Part shown: in pieces, positions 35,149 to 44,531 of the stretch
Layout: each line of letters opens with the position of its first letter
How positions within the stretch are numbered: the stretch's first letter is position 1
NCBI RefSeq assembly: GCF_000143685.1
Contig: NC_014328.1
Span: 930,001 to 994,000 of the forward strand
Origin: Clostridium ljungdahlii DSM 13528
GTDB lineage: Bacteria; Bacillota; Clostridia; Clostridiales; Clostridiaceae
Direction: 5' to 3'
Length of the DNA stretch: 64,000 nt
Translations under genes and position numbers: made by a program
Notes under the pieces: model-generated
Told to the model about the DNA's origin: nothing
Seen by the model: only the letters and a program-made list of their open reading frames with translations
The model's database searches: none

Positions 35149-36228
35149 ATGGATTTTTTGACAAAGAAAATTCCAGATGATGAATTAAAGCTAATGTATA
35201 AAGATTATGATAGCTTGGGATTTGGTAAGATTTATACGGATTATATGTTTACTATGAAATGGACTAAGGAAAAGGGATGGGAAAAGGGGGAACTTAAAAA
35301 ATATGAGAAAATGTCCTTTGATCCTGCATCAGTGGTAATACAGTATTCTCAAGAAGTTTTTGAAGGAATGAAGGCATATTATTCAGAAGATGGAAGAGTG
35401 CTTTTATTTAGACCATTTGATAATGCTAAAAGAATGTATAAGTCTGCTGAAAGACTGTGCATGACACCAGTTCCAGAGGATGTTTTTGTAGAAGCTGTAA
35501 AGGAACTTGTTAAAATAGATAAAAGGTGGCTTCCAAAGGAAAAGGGCACATCCCTTTATATAAGGCCTACGCTCATGGGAACAGGAGTGGCTTTAGGCGT
35601 TCATCCTTCACCAGAATATAATTTTTGCATTTTTATAACTGCTGTCGGAACATATTTTAGCAGTGGTTTCAATACTGTTAGCTTATATGTAGAGGGCAAG
35701 CTTGTTCGTGCAGTTGTAGGTGGAGTTGGAGATGCAAAAACAGGAGGAAATTATGCTGCAAGCCTTCTAGCAGGTTTAAAGGCAGAGAAGGAGGGATTTT
35801 CTCAGGTACTTTGGTTAGACGCTAAAGAAAATAAATACATAGAGGAAGCAGGTTCTATGAATATTTTCTTCGTTTATGGCAATAAGCTTGTAACACCAAA
35901 GCTTACAGGTTCAATACTTCCTGGTATAACTAGAGATTCTGTAATAAAATTGGCAGCTCATTTAGGATATGAGGTTGAAGAAAGAAATATATCAATAGAT
36001 GAAGTTGTGAAAGGAATTAAAGATAAAGAAATTACTGAAATGTTTGGAACAGGTACGGCAGCAGTTATAGCTCCTGTTGGTGGTTTATGTTATAAAGGAG
36101 AAACTGTTTATGCTGGTGATAACAAGGTAGGAAAAATAACAGAAGAACTTTATAATAAACTTGTAAACATCCAATACGGTGAAGATGAAGATATTTTTGG
36201 TTGGGTAGAAACAGTGGATACAATATAG
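35149..36228 (+). CDS. ilvE: Branched-chain amino acid aminotransferase
   Basis: PLP-dependent fold-type IV enzyme, 359 aa, the long BCAT class. The PLP Lys lies in VGDAKTGGNYAAS (about Lys197); YIEEAGSMNIFFV and MFGTGTAAVIAPVGGL are further BCAT signatures. It converts Val/Leu/Ile and 2-oxoglutarate to branched oxo acids reversibly. ATG 35149 follows TAGGAGTGA. Sitting behind a permease and a 2-hydroxyacid-dehydrogenase-like gene, it may serve catabolism rather than synthesis. Ends the operon at a strong terminator. Confidence 0.92.
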   Translation: MDFLTKKIPDDELKLMYKDYDSLGFGKIYTDYMFTMKWTKEKGWEKGELKKYEKMSFDPASVVIQYSQEVFEGMKAYYSEDGRVLLFRPFDNAKRMYKSAERLCMTPVPEDVFVEAVKELVKIDKRWLPKEKGTSLYIRPTLMGTGVALGVHPSPEYNFCIFITAVGTYFSSGFNTVSLYVEGKLVRAVVGGVGDAKTGGNYAASLLAGLKAEKEGFSQVLWLDAKENKYIEEAGSMNIFFVYGNKLVTPKLTGSILPGITRDSVIKLAAHLGYEVEERNISIDEVVKGIKDKEITEMFGTGTAAVIAPVGGLCYKGETVYAGDNKVGKITEELYNKLVNIQYGEDEDIFGWVETVDTI

Positions 36229-36252
36229 TTTTAGTGAAAAGAATTATGAATG

Positions 36253-36304
36253 AAGTGCACCTTAAATGTTAGAGAAAGATAACTAATATTTAAGGTGCAC
36301 TTTA
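36253..36304. terminator. Terminator between ilvE and the convergent rRNA methyltransferase gene
   Basis: AAGTGCACCTTAAAT (36253-36267) is the exact complement of ATTTAAGGTGCACTT (36288-36302), 15 bp, with a partly paired loop. It separates two convergent transcripts. The T-tract is short. Confidence 0.75.
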
Positions 36305-36308
36305 GGTT

Positions 36309-37661
36309 TTACTTGCTTAGTTTAACCACGGTTTCGACGTGGGGAGTGTGAGGAAACATATCCATAAGTTTTACTTTATCTACATTGTAACCTGCATCAA
36401 TTAATACATTTAAATCTTGAACTAAAGTTTTAGGATTACAGGATACGTAAATTATTTCAGGTGCATTAAAATCAATTACATATTTTAATGCTTTAGGATG
36501 AACTCCCGGCCTTGGTGGATCAAGTATTATTATGTCTGGTTTATCCTCTAAAGTATTTAAAACATCCTTTACATCTCCAGCTATGAACCTACAGTTTTTT
36601 ATATTATTTAACTTAGCATTTTCATTGGCAGAAGCAACAGCCTTTTCTATAAGTTCTACTCCTATTACTTTATTTACACTGGAAGATAAAACTTGACCTA
36701 TAGTTCCCGTACCGCAGTACAAGTCAAAAACTGTTTTTGAGGAAGCATCTCCAAGAAAATCTTTAATCATAGCATATAGTTTTTCCGTACCTCTTGAATT
36801 AGTCTGAAAGAAAGATTCAGGAGATATTTTAAACTTCAATCCTAAAATTTCTTCCATAATATAATCTCTACCATATAGTATTTCTACGTTATCTGCTTTT
36901 ACCATGTCTGATAGATTGTCGTTTACAGTATGAAGTATCCCAACTAAAGTGCCCTTATAGTTGAGAACTTGCAATAATTTATTAAACCCATCTAAATCAA
37001 ATTGTATTTGAGAAGTTGTCACAATATTTATAAGTATTTCTCCAGTATTTCTGCCTTTTCTCAATACTAAATTTCTTAGATACCCCTCGTGGTTTTTTAT
37101 TTTATAATATGGTAAATTTTTTTCCCTGAAATAAGTCACAACTTTATCTAAAATAAGTGTAAAATCTGCATCTACTAGGTTGCAATTATCTACATTTACA
37201 ACGCCAAAAGATCTTCCTTTTATATGCATTCCAAGGGTGAGTTGTCCTCCCCTTTGCTCATCACCAAAGGAAAATTCCATCTTATTCCTATATCCGGTTT
37301 TTTCAGGACTTTTTTCTATGCCTAGAAATTCAAAGTCACAAATGGATGCCTTTTCAAATAGATCTAGGACTTGTTTTTCTTTTAGTTCTAATTGCTTGTC
37401 ATAAGGTATAAACTGAGAGGTACATCCACCGCATAAATTAAAATGAGGACAAAACGGATCTACTGCATAATTTACATTTTCAAGTATTTCTGTAACTTTT
37501 GCTTCTAAATAGTGTTTTGTTTTCTTTGTAATTCTAGCTTTTACCTTTTGACCTGGAACAGTATTTTTTATAAGTACGTCCATATCATCTTTTTTTGCTA
37601 TTCCTATAGCTGGAAATTGTAGTTCTTCTATGAAAAATTCATATTCGCTGCCTTTTTTCAA
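36309..37661 (-). CDS. rlmD: 23S rRNA (uracil-5-)-methyltransferase, RlmD/RlmCD type
   Basis: 450-aa AdoMet-dependent m5U methyltransferase of the RumA/TrmA family. An N-terminal TRAM-like segment precedes the 4Fe-4S site [13 protein letters not shown]; AdoMet motifs [14 protein letters not shown] and [12 protein letters not shown] follow; the catalytic [12 protein letters not shown] and nucleophile Cys in [10 protein letters not shown] close the domain. Firmicutes often use one RlmCD enzyme for two positions, so the exact target is open. TTG 37661 follows AAAGGAAAG and sits 3 bp after the upstream gene, implying coupling. Confidence 0.92.
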   Translation of the reverse strand: MKKGSEYEFFIEELQFPAIGIAKKDDMDVLIKNTVPGQKVKARITKKTKHYLEAKVTEILENVNYAVDPFCPHFNLCGGCTSQFIPYDKQLELKEKQVLDLFEKASICDFEFLGIEKSPEKTGYRNKMEFSFGDEQRGGQLTLGMHIKGRSFGVVNVDNCNLVDADFTLILDKVVTYFREKNLPYYKIKNHEGYLRNLVLRKGRNTGEILINIVTTSQIQFDLDGFNKLLQVLNYKGTLVGILHTVNDNLSDMVKADNVEILYGRDYIMEEILGLKFKISPESFFQTNSRGTEKLYAMIKDFLGDASSKTVFDLYCGTGTIGQVLSSSVNKVIGVELIEKAVASANENAKLNNIKNCRFIAGDVKDVLNTLEDKPDIIILDPPRPGVHPKALKYVIDFNAPEIIYVSCNPKTLVQDLNVLIDAGYNVDKVKLMDMFPHTPHVETVVKLSK

Positions 37662-37664
37662 CTT

Positions 37665-38234
37665 TTAATCTTTCCTTTCTATGGATGTTGTTTTGGCGAA
37701 CTTTTCACCTAATGTTTTATTTAATTTGGAACTTCTCATTATAATAGGATATAGAATTAGTATTACTACAAATAGTATAATAAATACTCCCTTCATATCC
37801 GACACATAGTATCCAAATATAAGTCTTAATAGCAAGTCAAATAAATATAGAGCTGCTATTGAAACTACAGCTGATACAGCTGTGTCTATGAAAGAAATTT
37901 TGAAATTCTGCATCAAAGTTCCCTTTTTCTTACTTGACTTATCCTCACTAGGTTCAGTTGTGGCTGAGGCTTCTTCATTAGTGTGTTGTTCTTCAATATG
38001 CTTTACTTGTTTATTTTGTTCTTCTAATTCCTTCTTTTTCTGCTCTTCTTCAAATCTTGCTTTTTCTTCCTCAAGCTTTTTTTGTTCTTCTAATTTTTTA
38101 TTTTTAAGCTCTTCAAGTTTTTTCTCTTCTTCTAAATTTTTATTTTTAAGTTCTTCCAAAAATTGTTTTTTGTCTTCTTCATTTACTGAGAGTTCTTCTA
38201 TATTATCTTCTATGTTATCTTCTTTTTCTCCCAT
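37665..38234 (-). CDS. Coiled-coil membrane protein, function unknown
   Basis: 189 aa. About residues 15-80 form a highly charged, repetitive Glu/Lys coiled coil built from units such as LEELKNKKLEEQKKLEEEK; then a Ser/Thr linker and two membrane helices (AVSAVVSIAALYLFDLLLRL and GVFIILFVVILILYPIIM) resembling a small RDD-like module. ATG 38234 follows AGGAGGT. Co-transcribed with the rRNA methyltransferase, but no functional link is evident. The coiled coil would face the cytoplasm. Confidence 0.75.
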   Translation of the reverse strand: MGEKEDNIEDNIEELSVNEEDKKQFLEELKNKNLEEEKKLEELKNKKLEEQKKLEEEKARFEEEQKKKELEEQNKQVKHIEEQHTNEEASATTEPSEDKSSKKKGTLMQNFKISFIDTAVSAVVSIAALYLFDLLLRLIFGYYVSDMKGVFIILFVVILILYPIIMRSSKLNKTLGEKFAKTTSIERKD

Positions 38235-38413
38235 TAAATATACAACCTCCTAATTCTTTTAACTTCTTCGTAATAAATATATTATGCTACACTATGGCAT
38301 TTATGTAAATAGGTACGAAAAAATACTTTCATTTTGTTAACATATTGTTTTATAATTATACATATTAGTTTCATTAATTTTAGGATTACAAATGTCCATA
38401 GGGGGAAAGTAAT

Positions 38414-40264
38414 ATGGATAAAATTAAGTCTTTTTTTACAAATTTTATAGATGTAATTTTTTTTGTAACTGTAGTAATGTTTAAAATATTAGTATATGGA
38501 AAACATATGAGTTCATTTAAAAGCTCATTTATTCCAGCATTAGCTTCAGTATTTGTATTGGTATCCATTGCCTGCATTTTTAAAACCAGAGGTCGTGCTA
38601 GATTTTTGTATATATGTAATTGCATTATAAGTATATTCATAGTTAGTGACCTAATCTATTATAAATATTTTAAAGATATCATATCTGTATCTGTCTTGAT
38701 AAGCGGATTTCAATTAAATGCAGTAAAATCTAGCGTGGCTAATTTACTGGACTTTAAAGATTTTTTATATCTTTTTGATATTGTATTTATAATTCCTTTT
38801 ATAAATAGGTATTTGACAAGCCAAAATAGGAAGCTTTCTACAAAAGTTAGAGTATCAATGTTTTTAGTATTTATTTTAGTAGGTATTTTTATTGATTTCA
38901 AAAGCTTTTATGCTTTATCAAAAGAACAACCAAGACTTCTTACAACTATGTATAATAAAGTGTATATAGCAAAAAAATTGGGTACAGTAAATTATCACTG
39001 CCTGGATATTTATAATTGTGTTTTTGCTAATATAAATAGACTAACTCCCGTGTCTAAGGACAAGTTTCAGGCTATAGAGTATTTTATAGATAAAAGCAAG
39101 TCCAGTCATGAAAATTTAAATGGAATCGGACAAGGTAAAAACTTGATAATGATACAGGTAGAAGCACTTCAAGGATTTGTTATAAATTCTTCTGTAAATG
39201 GAAAGGAGATAACCCCGAATTTAAATAGATGGATATCGCGTTCGGAATATTTTGATAATTTTTACTATCAGGTGGCAGCTGGAGGAACTTCTGATGCGGA
39301 ATTTATGACAAACAATTCACTTTATCCTGCATCAGCAGGTGCAGCTTATTTGCTTTACTCTGGCAATGAATACAATGCAATGCCGAAAAATTTTAAGAAT
39401 AAAGGTTATTACACTGCAGCTTTACACGGATTCAGGGAAAGCTTTTGGAATAGAAATGTAATGTATAGAAAATTTGGTTTTGATAATTTTTATGGCGAAA
39501 AAAGTTATAAGCAAAATGAGTCTATAGGACTTGGTTTAAGTGATAAATCTTTTTTAACTCAATCTGTGGAGAAGTTAAAAAATATGAAAAGCCCATACTA
39601 TGCTTTTTTAATAACTCTAACAAGTCATTTCCCTTATGATGATGTAAATAAATATGGGGACTTTGATGTAGGAGATTATAAAGGAAGTCTTATTGGAAAT
39701 TACATGAAGGCAATACATTATACAGATGAACAGCTTGGAATGTTCTTAGATGAACTAGACAAAAATGGTACTTTAAAAAATTCAATAGTTGTACTATATG
39801 GAGATCATTATGCAATACCTAAAGATAAACAAGATCAGCTTTTTAACTTTTTGAAGACGGGTTCCAAATCTGATTTAGAGTGGGAAAAGCTTCAAAAGGT
39901 TCCTATGTTTATTCATTTCCCTGATGAATCTGTGAAAGGAGTAAACCATGTTTATGGGGGTCAGATGGACATATATCCTACGGTATGCAATTTATTTAAA
40001 CTTAAGGAAGAAGACATGCTTGGTAAAGACCTCTTTAATCCTGAGAGCGAAAGAGTTACATTTAGAAATGGTTCTTTTATAGATAAAGATTGTTATTATT
40101 CTTCACAAGATGATATTTATTATGATGTAAATACGGGAAATAAAATTTCTAAAAGTGATAAACTTGAAAAAGAAGAAGATTACATATTGAATCAGCTTGG
40201 TTATTCAGATTATATTTTGAGACATAATTTAATTAAAAAACTAAATTTGGACAAGAACAAATAA
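38414..40264 (+). CDS. LtaS-family sulfatase-like membrane enzyme
   Basis: 616 aa: four or five membrane helices (residues 1-165), then an extracellular sulfatase-fold domain. Metal and catalytic blocks are visible: LIMIQVEALQG (Glu ligand), AAGGTSDAEFM with the putative nucleophile Thr near residue 292, HSHFPYDD-type TSHFPYDDV and YGDHYAIP. This is the lipoteichoic acid synthase/phosphoglycerol transferase architecture, normal length for LtaS. It should polymerise or add glycerol phosphate on a lipid or wall polymer. ATG 38414 follows a GGGGGAAAG box. Monocistronic. Whether it is the main LtaS or a primase-like paralogue cannot be said. Confidence 0.88.
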   Translation: MDKIKSFFTNFIDVIFFVTVVMFKILVYGKHMSSFKSSFIPALASVFVLVSIACIFKTRGRARFLYICNCIISIFIVSDLIYYKYFKDIISVSVLISGFQLNAVKSSVANLLDFKDFLYLFDIVFIIPFINRYLTSQNRKLSTKVRVSMFLVFILVGIFIDFKSFYALSKEQPRLLTTMYNKVYIAKKLGTVNYHCLDIYNCVFANINRLTPVSKDKFQAIEYFIDKSKSSHENLNGIGQGKNLIMIQVEALQGFVINSSVNGKEITPNLNRWISRSEYFDNFYYQVAAGGTSDAEFMTNNSLYPASAGAAYLLYSGNEYNAMPKNFKNKGYYTAALHGFRESFWNRNVMYRKFGFDNFYGEKSYKQNESIGLGLSDKSFLTQSVEKLKNMKSPYYAFLITLTSHFPYDDVNKYGDFDVGDYKGSLIGNYMKAIHYTDEQLGMFLDELDKNGTLKNSIVVLYGDHYAIPKDKQDQLFNFLKTGSKSDLEWEKLQKVPMFIHFPDESVKGVNHVYGGQMDIYPTVCNLFKLKEEDMLGKDLFNPESERVTFRNGSFIDKDCYYSSQDDIYYDVNTGNKISKSDKLEKEEDYILNQLGYSDYILRHNLIKKLNLDKNK

Positions 40265-40268
40265 TATA

Positions 40269-40297
40269 TTTACATTTATTTGGATAAGTGTTAGTAT
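40269..40297 (+). promoter_or_regulatory. Promoter of the thiamine-related operon
   Basis: TTTACA (40269-40274), 17-bp spacer, TAGTAT (40292-40297), giving a start about 20 nt upstream of the TPP riboswitch. Confidence 0.55.
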
Positions 40298-40324
40298 AAA
40301 AATGTAATTAATCTAAAATTATTT

Positions 40325-40416
40325 ATAGTGCCAGGGGTGCCATTTGTGCTGAGAAAAGTGAAAACTTTAACCCTTTGAACCTGATTCGGGTAACGCCGAC
40401 GTAGGAAAGCTACTTT
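40325..40416 (+). promoter_or_regulatory. TPP riboswitch (THI element)
   Basis: All conserved strands are present: CAGGGGTGCC (40332-40341), GCTGAGA (40348-40354), ACCCTTTGAACCTGAT (40370-40385) and the 3' GTAGGAA (40401-40407). A downstream terminator indicates transcriptional OFF control by thiamine pyrophosphate of the hydrolase and ThiXYZ genes. Confidence 0.97.
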
Positions 40417-40428
40417 AATATTGGATTC

Positions 40429-40465
40429 AAAGCACTGTTTTTATAATAGTGCTTTTTATTTTTGT
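40429..40465 (+). terminator. TPP-riboswitch terminator
   Basis: AAAGCACT (40429-40436) pairs with AGTGCTTT (40448-40455), followed by T-rich sequence, ending just upstream of the hydrolase RBS. Confidence 0.88.
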
Positions 40466-40487
40466 TAAAGTATAGGGAGAGAATAAA

Positions 40488-41222
40488 ATGTTTGTAGATG
40501 CGCATAATCATATGGATTTTTATAAAGACAATTTAAGTAATGCAATTGATAGTATAAATCACAGTAATATCAAAACTTTGGGATGTTCTATGGATTTAGA
40601 GAGTTATATATTTACAAAAAAATTAAGTGAATATAATAAAAATATAACTCCATGTTTTGGAATACATCCCTGGGAGGCGCATAAAAACTACAAGGATTTA
40701 GATAAGTTCGATGATTATGTAAAGGAATGTAAAATTATTGGAGAAATAGGACTTGACTACTATTGGGTTTTGGAGAAAGAAAAATATCCTTATATGAATC
40801 TAGTATTTGAATACTTTTTAGGTAAAGCTAAGAAATATGACAAAATAACAAATATTCATACTAAAGGAGCAGAAAAGGAGGTATTGGATTACATAAGAAA
40901 ATATGATTTAAGAACACCTATAATTCATTGGTATAGTGGAGATTTGAATATATTGAAAAAGCTTTTGGAGTATGGGTGCTATTTTACAATAAGTGTTGAT
41001 ATAGGATATTCTAAACTTACAGATGAGATAGTAAAAATTCTTCCTCTAGGCAGAATTTTAACAGAAACTGATGGCCCTAATTCACTTGAATGGATAAATA
41101 AAAAATATGGATATCCATCTGAAGTTATAAATATTGTAAGAAAAATTTCTTTAATAAAGAATCTCCAGTTTGAAGAAGTTAGAGAAAAAATTTATGACAA
41201 TTTTAATAAATTAAAATTATAG
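40488..41222 (+). CDS. TatD-family metal-dependent hydrolase in the thiamine regulon
   Basis: 244-aa TIM-barrel hydrolase of the TatD superfamily. The metal ligands are intact: DAHNHMDF (HxH), GEIGLDYYW (Glu), NIHTKGA (His), IIHWYSG (His) and TETDGPNS (Asp). TatD enzymes are mostly known as DNases, but this gene is the first after a TPP riboswitch and directly precedes thiXYZ, whose substrate is a thiamine pyrimidine precursor. A role in processing that precursor, analogous to the formylaminopyrimidine deformylase YlmB, is an inference. ATG 40488 follows AGGGAGAG. Confidence 0.85.
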   Translation: MFVDAHNHMDFYKDNLSNAIDSINHSNIKTLGCSMDLESYIFTKKLSEYNKNITPCFGIHPWEAHKNYKDLDKFDDYVKECKIIGEIGLDYYWVLEKEKYPYMNLVFEYFLGKAKKYDKITNIHTKGAEKEVLDYIRKYDLRTPIIHWYSGDLNILKKLLEYGCYFTISVDIGYSKLTDEIVKILPLGRILTETDGPNSLEWINKKYGYPSEVINIVRKISLIKNLQFEEVREKIYDNFNKLKL

Positions 41223-41239
41223 ACTGAAGGTGCTTATAT

Positions 41240-41992
41240 ATGGAAAAAACAAAAAACATTCAAAGTAAAATATATCCTATAGCTACAATAATAATAGTTG
41301 TGATTATATGGCAGTTAACAATAAACTTAGCCCATGTTCCTCAGTATATTATTCCTTCTCCGCTGGATATTTTAAAAACTCTTGTATCAGATTTTCAAAA
41401 TATAATGGAAAATACGGGAACCACATTGTACGAGTCTTTTATAGGTTTTTTTATATCTATAATATTTTCCTTTATATTAGCTATAATAATGGATAGTTTT
41501 GAAATTGTGAGAAAGTCAATATATCCTATTTTACTAATATCTCAAACTATTCCAACTATAGCAATTGCACCTTTGTTTATAATATGGTTTGGGTTTGGGG
41601 TACTTCCTAAAATAATAGTAGTGGTAATGGTATGCTTTTTTCCGATAGTTGTAAGTCTCGTAGATGGCTTTGAGAAAGTAGACAGAGATTATATAAACTT
41701 ATTTAGCACTATGAAGGCCTCAAAGTTACAGACATTTTATCATCTAAAACTTCCTTATGCCATGGTGAATTTTTTTTCAGGCTTAAAAATAGCAGCAACT
41801 TATATGATAATGTCTGCAATTATAGGTGAGTGGCTTGGAGGAGATAATGGCATTGGGGTATACATGGTAAGGGCAAAAAATGCCTATCAATTGGACAAGG
41901 TTTTTGCTTCAATTTTAGTCATTGTTATTGTAAGCATTATAATAATTTATATTATAGATTTCATAGGTAAAAAAATAATACATTGGAAATAG
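41240..41992 (+). CDS. thiX: ABC transporter permease ThiX
   Basis: Inner-membrane permease of a thiamine-precursor ABC importer, 250 aa with six helices. The cytoplasmic EAA-loop region ([20 protein letters not shown]) and the [17 protein letters not shown] block are typical of the nitrate/taurine/HMP-type permeases. Starts ATG 41240 with GAAGGTG upstream; 17 bp after the hydrolase gene. TPP-riboswitch control and the NMT1/THI5-like partner support the thiamine assignment. Confidence 0.88.
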   Translation: MEKTKNIQSKIYPIATIIIVVIIWQLTINLAHVPQYIIPSPLDILKTLVSDFQNIMENTGTTLYESFIGFFISIIFSFILAIIMDSFEIVRKSIYPILLISQTIPTIAIAPLFIIWFGFGVLPKIIVVVMVCFFPIVVSLVDGFEKVDRDYINLFSTMKASKLQTFYHLKLPYAMVNFFSGLKIAATYMIMSAIIGEWLGGDNGIGVYMVRAKNAYQLDKVFASILVIVIVSIIIIYIIDFIGKKIIHWK

Positions 41993-42003
41993 AGGAGACG
42001 AAT

Positions 42004-43008
42004 ATGAAAAAAAATAAAATTATATTTTTGTCGGTAACTATATTTATTATAAGTTTGTTATTTGGGGGATGTGGAACGGATGAAAAGAAACAGCAAGCTG
42101 CTTCTTTAGATAAAACTACAGTAATACTTGACTGGACTCCGAACACAGATCATACAGGATTATATGTAGCACTAGATAAAGGATATTATAAGGAGGAAGG
42201 ACTGGATGTGAAGATAGTTCAACCTTCACAAGGCAATGTGACAAATCTTGTAGCTGCAGGCAAAGGAGATTTTGGTGTAAGCTATCAGGAAGATGTAACC
42301 TATGCAGTTACAAACAAGGATCCACTTCCTATAAAGTCTATTGCTACAATAATACAGCACAACACTTCAGGTTTTGCGTCACCTAAAAGCAAAAATATAA
42401 AAAGTGTAAAGGACTTTGAAGGAAAAGTTTACGGAGGATGGGGTTCACCTTCAGAAGAAGCTGTAATCAAAGCTGTTATGGAGAAAAATGGAGCAGATTT
42501 TAGTAAACTTAAGATTGTAAATATGGGAACTGATGATTTCTTTGCATCTACGAAGAAAAATGTTGATTTTGCATGGATCTACCAGGGATGGACTGGAGTT
42601 GAAGCAAAATTAAAAGGTGTGGACTTAAATTTTATACCTGTCAAAGATTTAGATCCTGCACTTGATTACTACACTCCTATTTTAATAACTAGTAATAAAA
42701 ATATTAGTCAAAATCCAGATAAAGTTAGAAAATTTTTAAAAGCTACAGCAAAGGGATATGAATATGCTATAAAAAATCCTGATGAAAGTGCAAAAATACT
42801 TGTCAAGCATGCGCCAGAAATAGATAAGAAATTGGCTGTAGAAAGTCAGAAGTATATGGCAAAGCAGTACATAGCAGACGCACCTAGATGGGGTGTAATG
42901 AAATCTGATGTATGGAGTAGATATGCTAAATTTTTGCAAAGCAAAGGGTTAATTAAAAAGGAGCTAAAAACAAGCGATGCTTTCACAAATGAATTTTTAC
43001 CAAAATAA
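42004..43008 (+). CDS. thiY: Thiamine-precursor-binding lipoprotein ThiY (NMT1/THI5-like)
   Basis: 334-aa solute-binding lipoprotein. Signal and lipobox IISLLFGGC, then the NMT1/THI5 domain with [20 protein letters not shown] and the [10 protein letters not shown] block typical of ThiY, which binds formylaminopyrimidine-type thiamine fragments. ATG 42004 is chosen because AGAGGAG lies upstream, over the thiX 3' end. Third gene of the TPP-controlled operon. Confidence 0.9.
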   Translation: MKKNKIIFLSVTIFIISLLFGGCGTDEKKQQAASLDKTTVILDWTPNTDHTGLYVALDKGYYKEEGLDVKIVQPSQGNVTNLVAAGKGDFGVSYQEDVTYAVTNKDPLPIKSIATIIQHNTSGFASPKSKNIKSVKDFEGKVYGGWGSPSEEAVIKAVMEKNGADFSKLKIVNMGTDDFFASTKKNVDFAWIYQGWTGVEAKLKGVDLNFIPVKDLDPALDYYTPILITSNKNISQNPDKVRKFLKATAKGYEYAIKNPDESAKILVKHAPEIDKKLAVESQKYMAKQYIADAPRWGVMKSDVWSRYAKFLQSKGLIKKELKTSDAFTNEFLPK

Positions 43009-43726
43009 ACAGGATAATTCCATTATAAAAGTTAAAAATGTGAGTAGAAGTTTTGAGAAAAATCTTATACTAAAAGATATATCCATTAACTTAAAAAAGG
43101 GGGAATTCGTTTCTATTTTAGGGCCAAGTGGATGCGGAAAGAGTACTTTGTTTAATATAATAACTGGTATTATTAAAGAAGATAGTGGAGAGGTTTCAGT
43201 AAAAGGGGATCTAGGGTATATGCAGCAGAAGGATTTACTTTTGCCCTGGAAAACTGTAATGGAAAATGTAGTGCTTCCACTTGATATAAGAGGTAGTAAT
43301 AAAAGAGAATCGAGAGAAAGGGCAGTTAAGTATATTGAAATAGTTGGTCTTAAAGGCTATGAAAAGAAATATCCCTATGAACTTTCAGGAGGCATGAGAC
43401 AGAGGGCAAGTTTTTTAAGGACTTTTCTATCTTCTGAGGAAATAATGTTGCTTGATGAACCATTTGGTGCATTGGATTCTATAACTAGAGGTAAAATGCA
43501 AAGATGGATTCTTGATATGAAACAGGAACTGAAAAGAAGCATACTCTTTGTAACTCATGATATAGAAGAAGCCATTTTGCTCTCCGATAGGATATATGTG
43601 TTATCCTCTAAACCTGGAATGATTAAAAAAGAAATTAACGTAGATTTTGAAAATGAGAACAAGAAAAACAGAATATTTTCTAAAAAACTTTTAGAAATGA
43701 AAGCAGATATTCTAAAATTGCTTTAA
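42977..43726 (+). CDS. thiZ: ABC transporter ATP-binding protein ThiZ
   Basis: 249-aa ATPase energising ThiXY. Walker [11 protein letters not shown]-loop region, signature [10 protein letters not shown], Walker [13 protein letters not shown] and H-loop VTHDIEEA are intact. The start overlaps the end of thiY by 32 bp; AAAGGAGC at 42957-42964 favours ATG 42977. Last gene before a strong terminator. Confidence 0.9.
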   Translation: MLSQMNFYQNKQDNSIIKVKNVSRSFEKNLILKDISINLKKGEFVSILGPSGCGKSTLFNIITGIIKEDSGEVSVKGDLGYMQQKDLLLPWKTVMENVVLPLDIRGSNKRESRERAVKYIEIVGLKGYEKKYPYELSGGMRQRASFLRTFLSSEEIMLLDEPFGALDSITRGKMQRWILDMKQELKRSILFVTHDIEEAILLSDRIYVLSSKPGMIKKEINVDFENENKKNRIFSKKLLEMKADILKLL

Positions 43727-43740
43727 AAAGAATAATAGTA

Positions 43741-43775
43741 AAAATAGACTTATACAGAGTATAAGTCTATTTTTA
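43741..43775. terminator. Terminator of the thiamine operon
   Basis: AAAATAGACTTATAC (43741-43755) and its exact complement (43759-43773) form a 15-bp stem with a 3-nt loop and T-rich tail. Confidence 0.88.
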
Positions 43776-43810
43776 ATTAAAAAGTTGAATTGTGTTCTTT
43801 AAACTATAAG

Positions 43811-44299
43811 CTACATATTGTGCATGGTTGGCATACTGCCTATAATTTCAGGATTTACCATGCCAAAAATCATTGCCACATGGGCTACTACAAGAAATCC
43901 CCCTACAAGAATAAAATGAATCTTCATTTTTGATTCTGGAGTTTTATTCTTAAATATTATATTAAGTTCCATCAATGCTATAGGTAAAAGAAATACGACG
44001 CCGCTTAAATAAAAACCAACTGCTACCACATCAACCCATGTATGCCATCCTCCAGTATTAGTTAAAGGTATTACGGCATTAAATAATAGGTAGATAAATA
44101 TACCGGTAAAGTAAAACCCATCGAAAATACCAACGATTTTATTTAAAGTTTTAATGCCACCATTTTCTATTCTATTGAAAATTATAAAGAATTCTGTAAT
44201 GGTGAGAGTTTCAGCACATATTACAGGTATAGCCATAAAAATTATTAAGTTCCAAGGTTGATTGGATGCAAGTAGTGACATGTAATGAGTCATATCCAT
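43811..44299 (-). CDS. Four-helix membrane protein, function unknown
   Basis: 162 aa with four membrane helices. His and Met residues cluster at both ends (DMTHYM at the start, MPTMHNM at the end) and a GGWHTWVD loop is present, which could suit metal or heme binding, but no family is recognised. ATG 44299 has AGGAGGT 8 bp upstream. It is divergent from the response regulator gene. Confidence 0.75.
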   Translation of the reverse strand: MDMTHYMSLLASNQPWNLIIFMAIPVICAETLTITEFFIIFNRIENGGIKTLNKIVGIFDGFYFTGIFIYLLFNAVIPLTNTGGWHTWVDVVAVGFYLSGVVFLLPIALMELNIIFKNKTPESKMKIHFILVGGFLVVAHVAMIFGMVNPEIIGSMPTMHNM

Positions 44300-44426
44300 A
44301 ATTAAGTACCTCCTAAAAGTATTATTGATAAATTATAATCACATCTTCCTGTACAATATATCAAGAAAATATGTAGATATTATGTAGATATTTAAATTAT
44401 CTTTATAAGTTCAACATAATTTTTTG

Positions 44427-44445
44427 ATGTCTTAGAATAAGACAT
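44427..44445 (+). promoter_or_regulatory. Perfect inverted repeat upstream of the response regulator gene
   Basis: ATGTCTTA (44427-44434) and TAAGACAT (44438-44445) are exact complements with a GAA spacer, about 87 bp before the response regulator start and in the divergent intergenic region. It could be an operator; direct repeats are more usual for OmpR-type regulators, so its owner is unknown. Confidence 0.4.
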
Positions 44446-44531
44446 ATAGTAACAACAAAATCTAACAAATATAAGTGTATAAGTATTAGAACATGTTTAA
44501 AACTCTGTTTCAATAATATTGGAGGTATGTT

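Noticed and set aside
37882..38253. 123-codon plus-strand Ser/Phe-rich open frame
   Set aside because: Reverse image of the Glu/Lys coiled coil gene; repeated GAA/AAG codons read as Ser/Phe on the other strand.
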